From Agelas oroides (lineage: Eukaryota > Porifera > Demospongiae > Agelasida > Agelasidae), in NCBI GenBank assembly GCA_949130485.1, contig OX422195.1, positions 3,928,066-3,992,065 on the forward strand: a stretch of 64,000 bases of DNA. The letters are read 5' to 3'. The translations under genes and the position numbers were made by a program. Position 1 is the first letter of the stretch, and every line of letters starts with the position of its first letter. The notes under the pieces were generated by a model. That model saw nothing but the letters and a program-made list of their open reading frames with translations, ran no database searches and was not told the origin of the DNA. Shown one piece after another: positions 36,797-49,400 of this stretch.

Positions 36797-37084
36797 CTAA
36801 CCTCACAGGGCCTCCACAGTGGTCAAAACTGCTTTCTCGATCGTCTCTGGCACTTAAACAAGCCTCCAAGTGCTTCGCAACATCTCCTCGGTGGTTAAAA
36901 CGACGCTATCAGGTCATTCCCGGACATCAACAGGCTTGCACCAAACTCACAGGGCCTCCACAGTGGTCAAAACTGCTTTCTCGATCGTCTCTGGCACTTA
37001 AACAAGCCTCCAAGTGCTTCGCAACATCTCCTCGGTGGTTAAAACGACGCTATCAGGTCATTCCCGGACATCAACAGGCTTGCA
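36797..37084 (-). repeat. Two near-identical adjacent 144-bp units
   Basis: TCGTCTCTGGCACTTAAACA starts at 36841 and 36985, exactly 144 bp apart. I see one or two differences between the copies, against many between ordinary neighbours. This is a single-unit recent duplication. Confidence 0.88.
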
Positions 37085-38994
37085 CCAACCTCACAGGGCC
37101 TCCACAGTGGTGAAAACTGTTTTCTTGATCTTCACTCGCACTTAAACAGGCCTCGCACGTTCTTCACAGTACCTGATAGGAGGTTATAACGGCGTTCTCA
37201 GGTCATTCCCGCACATAAACAGTCTTGCACCAATCTCACTCCACAGTGGTGAAAACTGCTTTCTCGATCGTCTCTGGCACTTAAAGAGTCCTCCACATGT
37301 TTCACAGTACCTCCTCGGAGGTTAAAACTGCTTTCATCAGGTCTTTCCCGCACATAAACAGGCTTGCACGAACCTCACAGGGCAACTACAGTGGTTAAAA
37401 CTGCTTTCTCGATCTTCTCTAGCAAGTAAACAGGCCACCAGGTGCTTCGCAGCACATTTTAGTAGGTTAAAAAAAACTATCAGGTATTTACCGCATATAA
37501 ACAGGCTTTCAGCAACCTCACACGGCCTTCACCGTAGTGAAAACTGCTTTCTCGGTCTTCTCTGGCTCATAAACAGTCCTCCACGTGCTTCAAAGCACCT
37601 CATAGGAGGTTAAACTTGCTTTATCAGGTCTTTCCCGCACATAAACAGGCATGCACCAACCTCACAGTGCTTCCAAAGTGGTCAAAACTGCTTTATCGAT
37701 CTTCTCTGGTATTTAAACAGGCCTCCACGTGCTTCACAGCACCTCATCGAAGGTTAAAACGGCGTTAACAAGTCTGTTGCGCAAACTTGCACCAACATCA
37801 CAGGGCTTCCGCAGTGGTGAAAATTGCTTTCTCGATCTTCTCTGTTATTTAAACTGGCCTCCACGCGCTTCACAGTACCTGCTAGGAGGTTAAAACGGCG
37901 TTATCAGGTCTTTCCCGCACATAAACAGGCTTGCACCATCCTCACAGCCCATCCACATTGGAGAAAACTGCTTTCTCGATCGACTCTGGCACTGAAACAG
38001 GCCTGCACGTGCTTCACAGCACTTCCTCAGAGGTAAAAACGGCGTTATCAGCTTTTTCTCGCACATAAACAGGCTTGCAACAACCTCACAGTGCTTCCAA
38101 AGTGGTCAAAACCTATATCGATCTTCTCTGGCACTTAAACAGGCCTCCACGTGCTTCACAGTACTTCCTCGGAGGTTAAACTTGCTTTGTCAGGTCTTTC
38201 CCGCGCATAAACAGGCTTGCACCAACCTCACAGGGACACCACAGTGGTGAAAATTGCTTTCTCGATCTTCTCTGGCACTTAAACAGGCCTCCACGTGCTT
38301 CACAGCATCTCCTCGGAGGTTTAAACGGCGCTATCAGGTATTTCCCGCACATAAACATGCTTGCACTAACCTCACACGGCCTCCACAGCGACGAAAACTG
38401 CATTTTCGGTCTTCTCTGGCACTTAAACAGTCTTCCACGTGCTTCACAGCACCACATAGGAGGTTAAACTTCCTTTATCAGGTCTTTCCCGCACATAAAC
38501 TGCCTTGCACCAACCCGACAGTGCTTCCAAAGTGGTCAAAACTGCTTTCTTGATCTTCACTGGCACTTAAACAGGCCTCCAAGTGCTTCAATGTACCTCC
38601 TGGGAGGTTAAAACGGCGCTATCAGCTCTTTCCCGCGCATACAAAGGTTTGCACCAACCTCACTGCGCCTCCACAGTGATGAAAATTGCTTTCTCGATCT
38701 TCTTTGTTACTTAAACAGGCCTCCACGTGCTTCACAATGACTGCTCAGAAGTCAAAACGGCGTTATCAGGTCTTTCCGCACATAAACAGGCTTGCGCCAG
38801 CCAGATAGGGCGTCCACAGTGGTGAAAACAGCTTTCTCGATCTTCTCAGGCAAGTAAACAGGCCTGAACGAGCTTCACAGCACCTGCTCGCTGGTTAAAA
38901 CTGCGTTTTCAGCTCTGTTCCGCACATAAACAGTCTTGCAACAACATCATAGTGCTTCCAAAGTGGTCAAAACTGCTTTCTCGATCTTCTCTGG

Positions 38995-39415
38995 CACTTA
39001 AACATGCCTCCACATGCATCACAGCACCTCCTCGGAGGTTAAAGCGGTGTTATCAGGTCTTTCCCGCACATAAACAGGTTTGCACAAACCTGACAGGGCG
39101 TCCACAGTGGTGAAAACAGCTTTGTCGATCTTCTCTGGCAAGTAAACAGGTCTGAACGACCTTCCCAGCTCCTGCTCGGTGGTTAAAACTGCTTTATCAC
39201 GTCGTTCCTGCACAAAACAAGCTTGAACCAACTTCACAGCGTATCCACAGTGGTGAAAACTGCTTTCTCGATCTTCTCTGGCACTTAAACACGCCTCGTA
39301 CGTTCTACACAGTACCTGCTCAGAGGTTAAAACGGTGTTGTCAGGTCTTTCCCGCACATAAACACGCTTGCACCATCCTCACAGCGCATCCACAGTGGTG
39401 TAAACTGCTTTCTCG
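38995..39415 (-). repeat. 420-bp segment, direct copy at about 45852-46272
   Basis: Offset 6857 bp. Shared variants include CTGAACGACCTTCCCAGCTC, CACGTCGTTCCTGCACAAAA and CGTACGTTCTACACAGTACC. A similar relation links about 38180-38540 with 40050-40400 (offset about 1873 bp). Confidence 0.85.
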
Positions 39416-41449
39416 ATCGTCTCTGGCACATAAACAGGCCAACACGTGCTTCGCAGTGTCTCCTCGGAGGTTAAAACGGCGCTATCAGGTCTTTCCCGGA
39501 CATAAACAGGCTTGCGCCAACCTCACAGGGCCACCACATTGGTCAAAACTGCTTTCACGATCTTCCCTGGCACTTAAACAGGCCTCGCACGTGCTTCATA
39601 GTACCTGCTGGGAAGTTAAAACGGCGTTATCAGGTCTTTCCCTCACATAAACAGGCTTGCACCAACTTTACAGAGTCTCCACAGTGGTGAAAACTGATTA
39701 CCCGTTCGTCTCTTGCACTGAAACATGCCTCCACACGCTTCACAGCACCTCCTCGGAGGTTAAAACGGTATTATCAAGTCTTTCCCGCACATAAACAGGT
39801 TTGCACCAACCTCACAGGGACACCACAGTGGTGCAAACTGCTTTCTCGATCGTCTCTTGCACTTAAACAGGACTCCACGTGCTTCACAGCACCTCATAGG
39901 AGGTTAAACTTGCTTTATCAGGTCTTTCCCGCACATAAACAGGCTTGCACCAACTTTACAGAGTCTCCACAGTGGTGAAAACTGATTTCCCGTTCGTCTC
40001 TTGCACTTAAACAGGCCTCCACGTGCTTCATAGTACTTCCTCGGAGGTTGAACTTCCTTTGTCAGGTCTTTCCCGCGCATAAACAGGCTTGCACCAACCT
40101 CACAGGGACACCACAGTGGTTAAAACTGCTTTCTCGACTTTCTCTGGCACTTAAACAGGCCTCCACGTGCTTCGCAGCATCTCCTCGGAGGTTAAAACGG
40201 CGCTATCAGGTATTTCCCTCACATAAACATGCTTGCACGAACCTCACACGGCCTCCACAGTAGCGCAAACTGCATTCTCGGTCTTCTCTGGCACTTAAAC
40301 AGTCTTCCACGTGTTCACAGCACCACATAGGAGGTTAAACTTGCTTTATCAGGTCTTTCCCGCACATAAACTGCCTTGCACCAACCCGACAGTGCTTCAA
40401 AAGTGGTTAAAACTGCTTTCTCGATCTTCTCTGGCACTTAAACAGGCCTCCTAGTGCTTCAATGTACCCCCTGGGAGGTTAAAACGGCGCTATCAGGTCT
40501 TTCCCGCGCATACACAGACTTGCACCAACCTCACTGCGCCTCCACAGTGGTGAAAACTGCTTTCTCGATCGTCTCTGGCACTTAAACAAGCCTCCACGTG
40601 TTTCGAAGCACGTCCTCGGAGGTAAAATGGCGTTATCAGGTCTTTCCCGCACATAAACAGGCTTGCACCAACCTGACAGGGCGTCCACAGTGGTGAAAAC
40701 AGCTTTCTCGATCTTTTCTGGCAAGTAAACTGGTCTGAGCGAGCTTCACAGCTCCTACTCGGTGGTTAAAACTGCGTTATTAGGTCGTTCCTGCACATAA
40801 ACAGGCTTCCAGCAACCTCACAGCGAATCCACAGTGGTGAAAACTGTTTTCTCGATCTTCTCTGGCACTTAAACAGGTCTCCACCTGCTTCACAGCACCT
40901 CCTTGGAGGTTGAAACGGCTTTGCAAGGTCTTTCCAGCACATAAACGGGTTTGCACGAGCCTCACAACTCTCAACAGAGATGAAAACTGCTTTCTCGATC
41001 TTCTCTGGCACTTAAACAGTCCTCCACGTGCTTCACAGCACCTCACAAGTGGTTAAATCTGCGTTATCAGGTCTTTCCCGCAGATAAACAGTCTTGCACC
41101 AACATCACAGTGCTTCCAAAGTGGTCAAAACTGCTTTCTCGACCTTCTCTGGCGCTTAAACAAGCCTCCACGTGTATCACAGTACCTGCTCGGAGGTTGA
41201 AACGGCGTTTTCAGATCTTTCCCGCACACAAACAGTCTTGCACCAACCGCACAGATCTTCCAAAGTGATCAAAACTGCTTTCTCGATCTTATCTGGCACT
41301 TAAACAGGCCTCCACGTGCTTCACAGTACCTGCTCGGAGGTTAAAACGGCATTATCAGGTGTTTCCCGCACATAAACAGTCTTGCACCAACCTCACAGTG
41401 CTTCCAAAGTGGTCAAAACTACTTTCTCAATCTTCTGTGGCACTTAAAC

Positions 41450-44400
41450 AGGCCTGAACGTGCTTCACAGTACCTCCTCGGTGGTTAAAACGGCGTTATC
41501 AGGTCTTTCCGCAATTAAACAGGCTTGCATCAACCTCACAGTGTTTCCACAGTGGGCAAACCTGCATTGTCGATCTTCTCTGGCATGTAAACAGGACAGC
41601 ACGTGCTTCCAAGAACCTCCTCGGATGTTAAAACTGCACTATCAGGTCTATCCCACTCTTAAACAGGCTTGCACCAACCTCACAGTGCCACCACAGTGGT
41701 GAAAACTCTTTTCTCGATCTTCTCTAGCACTTAAAAAGGCCTCCACATGCTTCACAGCACCTCCTTGGAGGTTAAAACGGCTTTGCCAGGTCTTTCCCGC
41801 ATATAAACGGGTTAGAACAAGCCTCACAGACCCTCCACAGTGATGAAGACTGCTTTCACGATCTTCCCTGGCACTTAAACAGGCCTGCACGTGTTCCACA
41901 GAACCTCCTCGGAGGTTAAAACGGTGTTATCAGGTCTTTACCGCACATAAACATGCTTGTACCAATCTCACAGGGCCTATACAACGGCCAAACCAGCTTT
42001 CTCGATCTTCTCTGGTACTTAAACAGGCCTGCACGTGTTTCACAGAACCTCATCGGAGGTTGAAACGGTGTTATGAGTTCTTTACCGCACATAAACAGGC
42101 TTGTACCAATCTCACAGGGCCTCTACAGCGACGAAAACCATCTTTCTCGATCTTCTCTGGCACTTAAACATGCTTCCACGTGCTTCACAGCACCTCATAG
42201 GAGGTTAAACTGCTTTATCAGGTCTTTCCCGCACATAAACAGTCTTGCACCAACACCACAGTGCTTCCAAAGTGGTGAAAACAGCTTTCTTGTTCTTCCC
42301 TGGCACTTAAACAGGCCTGCACGTGTTTTACAGAACCTCCTCGGTGGTTAAAATGGTGTAATCAGGTCTTTAAAGCACATAAACGGGCTTGTACCAATCT
42401 CACAGGGCCTCTATAGCGGTGAAACCAGCTTTCTCGATCTTCTCTGGCACTTAAACCGGCCTCCCCGTGCATCACAGTACCTGCTCGGAGGTTAAAACGG
42501 CGTTATCAAGTCTTTCCCGCACATAAACAGGCTTGCACCAAATTCACAGGGCCTGCTCAGTGGTGAAAACTGCTTTCTCGTTCGTCTAAGGCACTTAAAC
42601 AAGTCTCGACATGCTTCACAGCGCCTCCTCGGAGGTTAAGACGGTGTTATCCGGTCTTTCCCGCAAATAAACAGGGTTGCACCAACCTCACAGTGCTTCC
42701 AAAGTGGTGAAACCAGCTTTCTCGATCTTCTCTGGCACTTAAACCGGCCTCCCCGTGCATCAGAGTACCTTCTCGGCGATTAAAACGGCGTTATCAGGCC
42801 TTTCCATCACATAAACAGGCTTGCACCCTCCTCACAGTGCTCACAGTGGTCAAAACTGCTTCTCTGGCACTTAAACAAGTCTCGACATGCTTCACAGTAC
42901 CTCCTCGGGGGTTAAAACGGTGTTATCAGGTCTTTACCGCACATAAACGGGCTTGTACCAATCTCTCAGGGCCTCTACAGCGGTGAAACCAGCTTTCTCG
43001 ATCTTCCCTGGCACTTAAACAGGCCTCCACGTGCTTCACAGCACCCTCTCGGAGGTTAAAACGGCGTTATCAGGTCTTTCCCGCATATAAACAGGCTTGC
43101 ATCAACCTCACAGTGTTTCCACAGTAGCCTAAACTGCATTGTCGATCTTCTCTGGCATGTAAACAGGAGAGCACGTGCTTCCAAGAACCTCCTCGGAGGT
43201 TAAAACGGCGTTATCAGGTCTATCCCACTCATAAACAGGCTTGCACCAACCTCACAGTGCCACCACGGTGGTGAAAACTGCTTTATCGATCTTCTCTGGC
43301 ACTTAAAAAGGCCTCCACATGCTTCACAGCACCTCCTTGGAGGTTAAAACGGCTTTGCCAGGTCTTTCCCGCACATAAACGGGTTAGCACGAGCCTCACA
43401 GACCCTCCACAGTGATGAAGACTGTTTTCTTGATCTTCTGTAGCACTTAAACAGGCCTCACACAAGCTTCACAGCATCACCTCCGAGGTTAAAACGGCAT
43501 TATCACGTTCTTCCCGCACATAAACAGGCTTGCACCAACCTCACAGCGCCTCCACAGTGATGAAAACCGCTTTATCGATCTTCTCTGGTACTTAAACAGG
43601 ACTCCACGTGCTTCACAGCACCTCATAGAAGGTTAAACTTGCTTTATCAAGTCTTTGCCGCACATAAACAGGCTTGCACCAGCCTCACAGTGCCTCCACA
43701 GTGGTGAAAACTGCTTTCTCGATCGTCCCTGGCACATAAACAGGCCTCCACGAGCTTCACAGCACCTCCTCGGAGGTTAAAGCGGCGTTATCAGGTCCTT
43801 CCCGCACATAAACAGGCATGCACCAACCTCACAGTGGTCAAAACTGCTTTCTCGATCTTCTCTGGCATTTAAACACGACAGCACGTGCTTCTAAGCACCT
43901 CCTCAGACGTTAAATCGGCGATATCAGTTCTTTCCCACTCATAAAAAGGCTTGCACCAACCTTACAGGGCCTCCACAACGATGAAAACTGCCTTTTCGAT
44001 ATGCTCTCGCACTTAAACAGTCCTCCACGTGCATCACAGTACCTCGTCGGAGGTTAAAAAAGGTGTTATCAGGTCTTTCTCGCATATAAACTGGCTTGCA
44101 CCAACATCACATTGCTTCCACAGTGGTCAAAACTGCTTTTTCGATCTTCTCTGGCCCTTAAAAAAGGCCTGAACGTGCTTCACAGTTCCTCCTGGGTGGT
44201 TAAGACGGTGTTATCAGGTCTTTACCGCACATAAACAGGCTTGTACCAATTTCACAGGGCCTGTTCAGCGGCGAAACCAGCTTGCTCGATCTTCTCTGGT
44301 ACTTAAACAGGCCTGCACGTGTTTCACAGACCCTCCTCGGAGATTAAAACGGTGTTATCAGGTCTTTACCGCACATAAACAGGCTTGTACCAATCTCGCA

Positions 44401-44670
44401 GGGCCTCCACTGTGGTGAAAACTGCTTTCTCGATCTTCTCTGGCACTTAAACAGGCCTCCACATGCTTCACAGCACCTCCTTGGAGGTTAAAACGGCTTT
44501 GCCAGGTCTTTCCCGCACATAAACATGTTTGCACGAGCCTCACATACCCCCCACAGTGATGAAAACTGCTTTCGCGATCTGTTCTGGCACTTAAACAGGC
44601 CTCCACGTGCTTCAGAGAACCTCCTCGGAGGTGAAGTCGGGGTTATCAGGTCTTTTCTGCACATAAACAG
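41450..44670. repeat. Segment C, left arm of an inverted pair with 49401-51910
   Basis: Near the junction the coordinate sum is about 94070 (44358 with 49714, 43465 with 50604). Farther out it is about 93361 (41460 with 51902, 41899 with 51462), which implies an indel of about 700 bp in one arm. The arms are separated by about 4.7 kb. Confidence 0.8.
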
Positions 44671-44985
44671 GCTGTTTAAGTGCAAGAGAAGATCGAGAAA
44701 GCAGTTTTGACAACTTTGGAAGCACTGTGAAGTTGGTGCAAGCCTGTTTATGTGCGGGAAAGACCTGATAGCGCCGTTTTAACCTCCGAGGAGGTGCTCT
44801 GAAACACGTGGAGTCCTGTTTATGTACCAGAGAATATCGATAAAGGGGTTTTCACTACTGTGGAGACCCTGTGAGTTTGTTGCAATCCTGTTTACATGCG
44901 GGGAAGACCTGATAACGCCGTTTTAACCTCCGAGGGGATGCTGTGAAGCACGTTGAGGCCTGTTTAAGCGCCAGAGAAAATTGAG
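44671..44985 (+). repeat. Small plus-oriented satellite island
   Basis: Orientation flips at ATAAACAGGCTGTTTAAGTG (about 44661-44680) and back at AAAATTGAGAGCACTTAAAG (about 44977-44996). About two units long. Confidence 0.9.
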
Positions 44986-47900
44986 AGCACTTAAAGAGGC
45001 CACCACGTTCTTCGCAGCACTTTTTAGGAGGTTAAAACGGAGCTATCAGCTATTTATCGCATATAAACAGGTTTTCACCAACATCACACGGCCTCCACAG
45101 CAGAGAAAAATGCTTTGTCGGTCTTCTCTGGCACTTAAACAGTCCTCCACGCGCTTCACAGCACCTCATAGGAGGTTAAATTTGCTTTATCATGTCTTTC
45201 CCGCACATAAACAGGCTTCCACCAACCTCACAGTGCTTCCAAAGTGGTCAAAACTGCTTTCTCGATCGTCACGGGCACTTAAACATGCCTCAACATGCTT
45301 CACAGCACCTCTTCGGAGGTTAAAACGGTGTTATCAGGTCATTCCCGCACATAAACAGGCTTGCACCAACATCACTGGGCGTCCAAAGTGGTGAAAAATG
45401 CTTTATCGATCTTCTCTGGAACTTAAACAGGCCTCCACGTGCTTCACAGCACCTCATAATAGGTGAAACTTGCTTTATTAAGTCTTTCCCGCACATAAAT
45501 AGGCTTGCACCAGCCTCACAGGGACACCACAGTGGTGAAAACAGCTTTCTCGATCTTCTCTGGCAATTAAACAGGCCTCCGCGTGCTGCACAGCACATCC
45601 TTGGTGGGGAAAACGGCGCAATCAGGTCTTTCCCACACATAAACAAGCTTGCACCAACCTCACAGATCTTCCAAAGTGGACAAAACTGCTTTCTTGGTCC
45701 TCTCTGGCACTTAAACAAGCCTCCACGCGCTTCACAGAACCTCTTAGGAGGTTAAAACGTCGTTATCATGTCTTTACCGCGCCTAAACAGGCTTGCACCA
45801 AATTGACAGGGCGTCCACAGTGCTGCAAACTGCTTTCTCGATCGTCTCCGGCACTTAAACATGCCTACACATGCTTCACAGCATCTCCTCGGAGGTTAAA
45901 ACGATGTTATCAGGTCTTTCCCGCACATAAACAGGCTTGCACAAACCTGACAGGGCATCCACAGTGGTGAAAACAGCTTTGTCGATCTTCTCTGGCAAGT
46001 AAACAGGTCTGAACGACCTTCCCAGCTCCTGCTCGGTGGTTAAAACTGCTTTATCACGTCGTTCCTGCACAAAACAAGCTTGAACCAACTTCACAGCGTA
46101 TCCACAGTGGTGAAAACTGCTTTCTCGATCTTCTCTGGCACTTAAACACGCCTCGTACGTTCTACACAGTACCTGCTCAGAGGTTAAAACGGTGTTGTCA
46201 GGTCTTTCCCGCACATAAACACGCTTGCACCATCCTCACAGCGCATCCACAGTGGTGTAAACTGCTTTCTCGATCTTCTCTGGCACTGAAACAGGCCTCC
46301 ACATGCTTCACAGCACCTCCTTGAAGGTTAAAACGGCGTTATTAGGTCTTTCCCGCACATACACAGGCTTGCACCAACTTCACAGTACTTCCACAGGGGT
46401 GAAAACTGCTTTCTCCATCTCCTCTGGCGCATAAACAGGCCTCCACATGCTTCACAGCACTTCCTGGGAGGTTAAAACGGCGTTATCAAGTCTTTCCCGC
46501 ACATAAACAGTCTTGCACCAACCTCACAGGGCCGCCACAGTGGAGAAAATGTTTTCTCGATCTTCACTGGCACTTAAAAACAAGCCTCCACATGCTTCAC
46601 AACACCATCGTGGAGGTTAAAACGGCCTTATCAGGTCTTTCCCGCACATAAACTGGCTTGCATCAACCTCACAGGGCCTCCACAGTGGTGCAAACTGCTT
46701 TATCAATCTTCTCTAGTACTTAAACTGGACCCCACATGCTGCACATCACATCATAGGGGGTTAAACTTGCTTTGTCAGGTCTTTCCCGCACATAAACAGG
46801 CTTGCACCAGCATCACATGGACACCACAGTGGTGAAAACTGCTTTCTCGATCTTCCCTGGTACTTAAACAGGCCGCCACGTGCTTCGCAGCATCTCCTCG
46901 GAGGTTATAACGGCGCTATCAAGTCTTTCCCGCACATAAACAGTCTTGCACCTACTTCACAGGGCCTCCACATTGGTGAAAACTGTCTTCTCGATCTTCT
47001 CTGGCACTTAAACAAGCCTCCACATGCTTCACAGCACCATCGTGGAGGTTCAAACGGCTTTATCAGGTCTTTCCCGCACATAAACAGGCTTGCACCAACC
47101 TCACAGAGCCTCCACAGTGGTTAAAACTGCTTTATCAATCTTCTCTAGTACTTAAACCGGCCTCCACGTGCTTCACATCACTTCATAGGAGGTTAAACTT
47201 GCTTTGTCAGGTCTTTCCCGCGCATAAACAGGCTTGAACCAACCTCACAGGGTCACAGCAGTGCTGAAAACTGCTTTCTCGATCCTCCATGGCACTCAAA
47301 CAGGCCTCCACGTGATTCAAAGCATCTCCTCGGAGGTTAAAACGTCGCTATCAGGTCTTTCCCGGACATAAACAGGCTTGCGCCAACCTCACAGGGCCCC
47401 ACATCGGTGAAAACTGCTTTATCGATGTTCTCTAGTACTTAAACAGGCCTCCACGTGCTTAACAGCACCTCCTCGATGGTTAAAACTGCTTTATCAGGTC
47501 TTTCCCACGCATAAACAGGCTTGCACGAACCTCACAGGGCAACGGCAGTGATGAAAACTGCTTTCTCGGTCATCTCTGGCACTTAAACAGGCCACCACGT
47601 GCTTCGCAGCCCTTTTTTGTAGGTTAAAACGGCGCTATAAGGTAATTACCGCATATAAACAGGCTTGCACCAACCTCACAGCACGTCCACAGTGGTGAAA
47701 ACAGCTTTGTCGATCTTCACCCACATAAACAGGCTTGCACCAACCTCACAGGGCCTCCACAGTGGTGAAAACTGTTTTCTCGATCTTCTCTAGCACTTAA
47801 ACAGGCCTCCACATGCTTCACAACACCACCTCGGAGGTTTAAACTGCTTTATCAGGTCATTCTCGCATATAAACAGACTTGCACCAACCTCACCGCGCCT

Positions 47901-49400
47901 CCACAGTGGTAAAAACTGCTTTCTCGATCGTCTCTGGCACTTAAACAGGCCTCCACGTGCTTCACAGCACCTCCTCGTAGGTTAAAACAGCGTTATCAGG
48001 TCCCTCCCGCACATAAACCGGCATGCATCAAGCTCACAGTGCTTCCAAAGTGGTCAAAACTGCTATCTCTATCTTCCCTGGCACTTAAACAGGCATCCAC
48101 ATGCTTCACAGCACTTCCTCGGAGATTAAAACGGCGTTAACAGGTGTTCCCCGCACATAAACAGCCTTGCACCAACCTCACAGCGCTTTCAAAGTGGTCA
48201 AAACTGCTGTCTCGATCTTCTCTGGCCTTTAAACAAGTCTGCACGTGCTTCACAGTACCTCCTCGGAGGTTAAAACGGTGTTATCAGGTCTTTCACGCAC
48301 ATAAACAGGTTTACATCAACCTCACCGCGCCTTCAGAGCGGTGAAAACTGTTTTCTCGATCGTCTCTGGCTCTTAAACAGGCATCCACGTGCTTCACAGC
48401 ACCTGCTCGGGGGTTAAAACGGCTATATCAAGTATTTCACGCACATAAACAGGCTTGCACCAACCTCACAGCGCCTCCACAGTGGTGAAAACCGTTTTCT
48501 CGATCGTCTCTAGTACTTAAACAGGCCATGACGTGTTTCAAAGTACCTGCTACGAGGTTAAAACGGCGTTATCAAGTCTTTCCCGCTCATACACAGTCTT
48601 ACACCAACCTCACCGCGCCTTCACAGCGGTGAAAAATGTTTTCTCGATCGTCTATGGCTCTTAAACAGGCATCCACGTGCTTCACAGCACCTGCTCGGGG
48701 GTTAAAACGGCTATATCAAGCATTTCACGCACATAAACAGGCTAGCACCAAGCTCACAGCGCCTCCACAGTGGTGAAAACTGCCTTCTCGATCGTCTCTG
48801 GCACATAAACAGGCCTCCACGCGCTTCACAGCACCTCCTCGGAGGTGAAAACGGCGTTATCAGGCCTTTCCTGTACATACACAGGCTTGCACCAACCTCA
48901 CATGGCCTCCACAGTTGTGACTACTGTTTTCTCGACCTTCTCTAGCACTTAAACAGGCCTCACACATGCTTCACAGCATCATCTCGGAGGTTAAAACGGC
49001 TTTATCACGTTCTTCCCGCACATAAACAGTCTTGCACCAACCTCAGAGAGCCTCCACAGTGAGTCAAAAGGGGTCAAAACTGCTTTCTCGATCTTTTCTG
49101 GCGCTTAAACCGGACACCACGTGCTTTACAGCACCTCCTCGGAGGTTGAAACGGCGTTATCAGATCTTTCCCGTACATAAACAGGCTTGTACCAACATCA
49201 CAGGGCCTCCACAGTGGTGAAAATCGCTTTCTCGATTATCTCTGGCACTTAAACAGGACTCCACATGTTTCAGAGCACCTCCTCGGAGGTTAAAACGGCG
49301 CTATCAGGTCTTTCCCGCACATAAACAGGCTTGCACCAACTTCACAGTGCTTCCAAAGTTGTCAAAACTGCTTTCTCGATCTTCTCTGGCACTTAAACAG
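44986..49400 (-). repeat. 144-bp satellite block (minus orientation)
   Basis: Same unit as the main block. It contains a 432-bp higher-order repeat (CACCATCGTGGAGG at 46603 and 47035) and a 288-bp repeat (CTTCAGAGCG at 48331 and CTTCACAGCG at 48619). It ends at the inversion junction at 49400/49401. Confidence 0.95.

Larger units (their letters stand above)
20833..44670 (-). repeat. Main 144-bp satellite array (minus orientation)
   Basis: About 21.5 kb of satellite, net of insertions. Units read TGGCACTTAAACAGGCCTCC, ACGTGCTTCACAGCACCTCC, TCGGAGGTTAAAACGGCG, TTATCAGGTCTTTCCCGCAC, ATAAACAGGCTTGCACCAAC, CTCACAGGGCCTCCACAGTG, GTGAAAACTGCTTTCTCGAT. It is interrupted by transposons at 23171, 24218 and 26436. 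Local higher-order repeats, recent duplications and long direct and inverted copies are listed separately. All open frames inside are repeat-derived. Confidence 0.95.
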
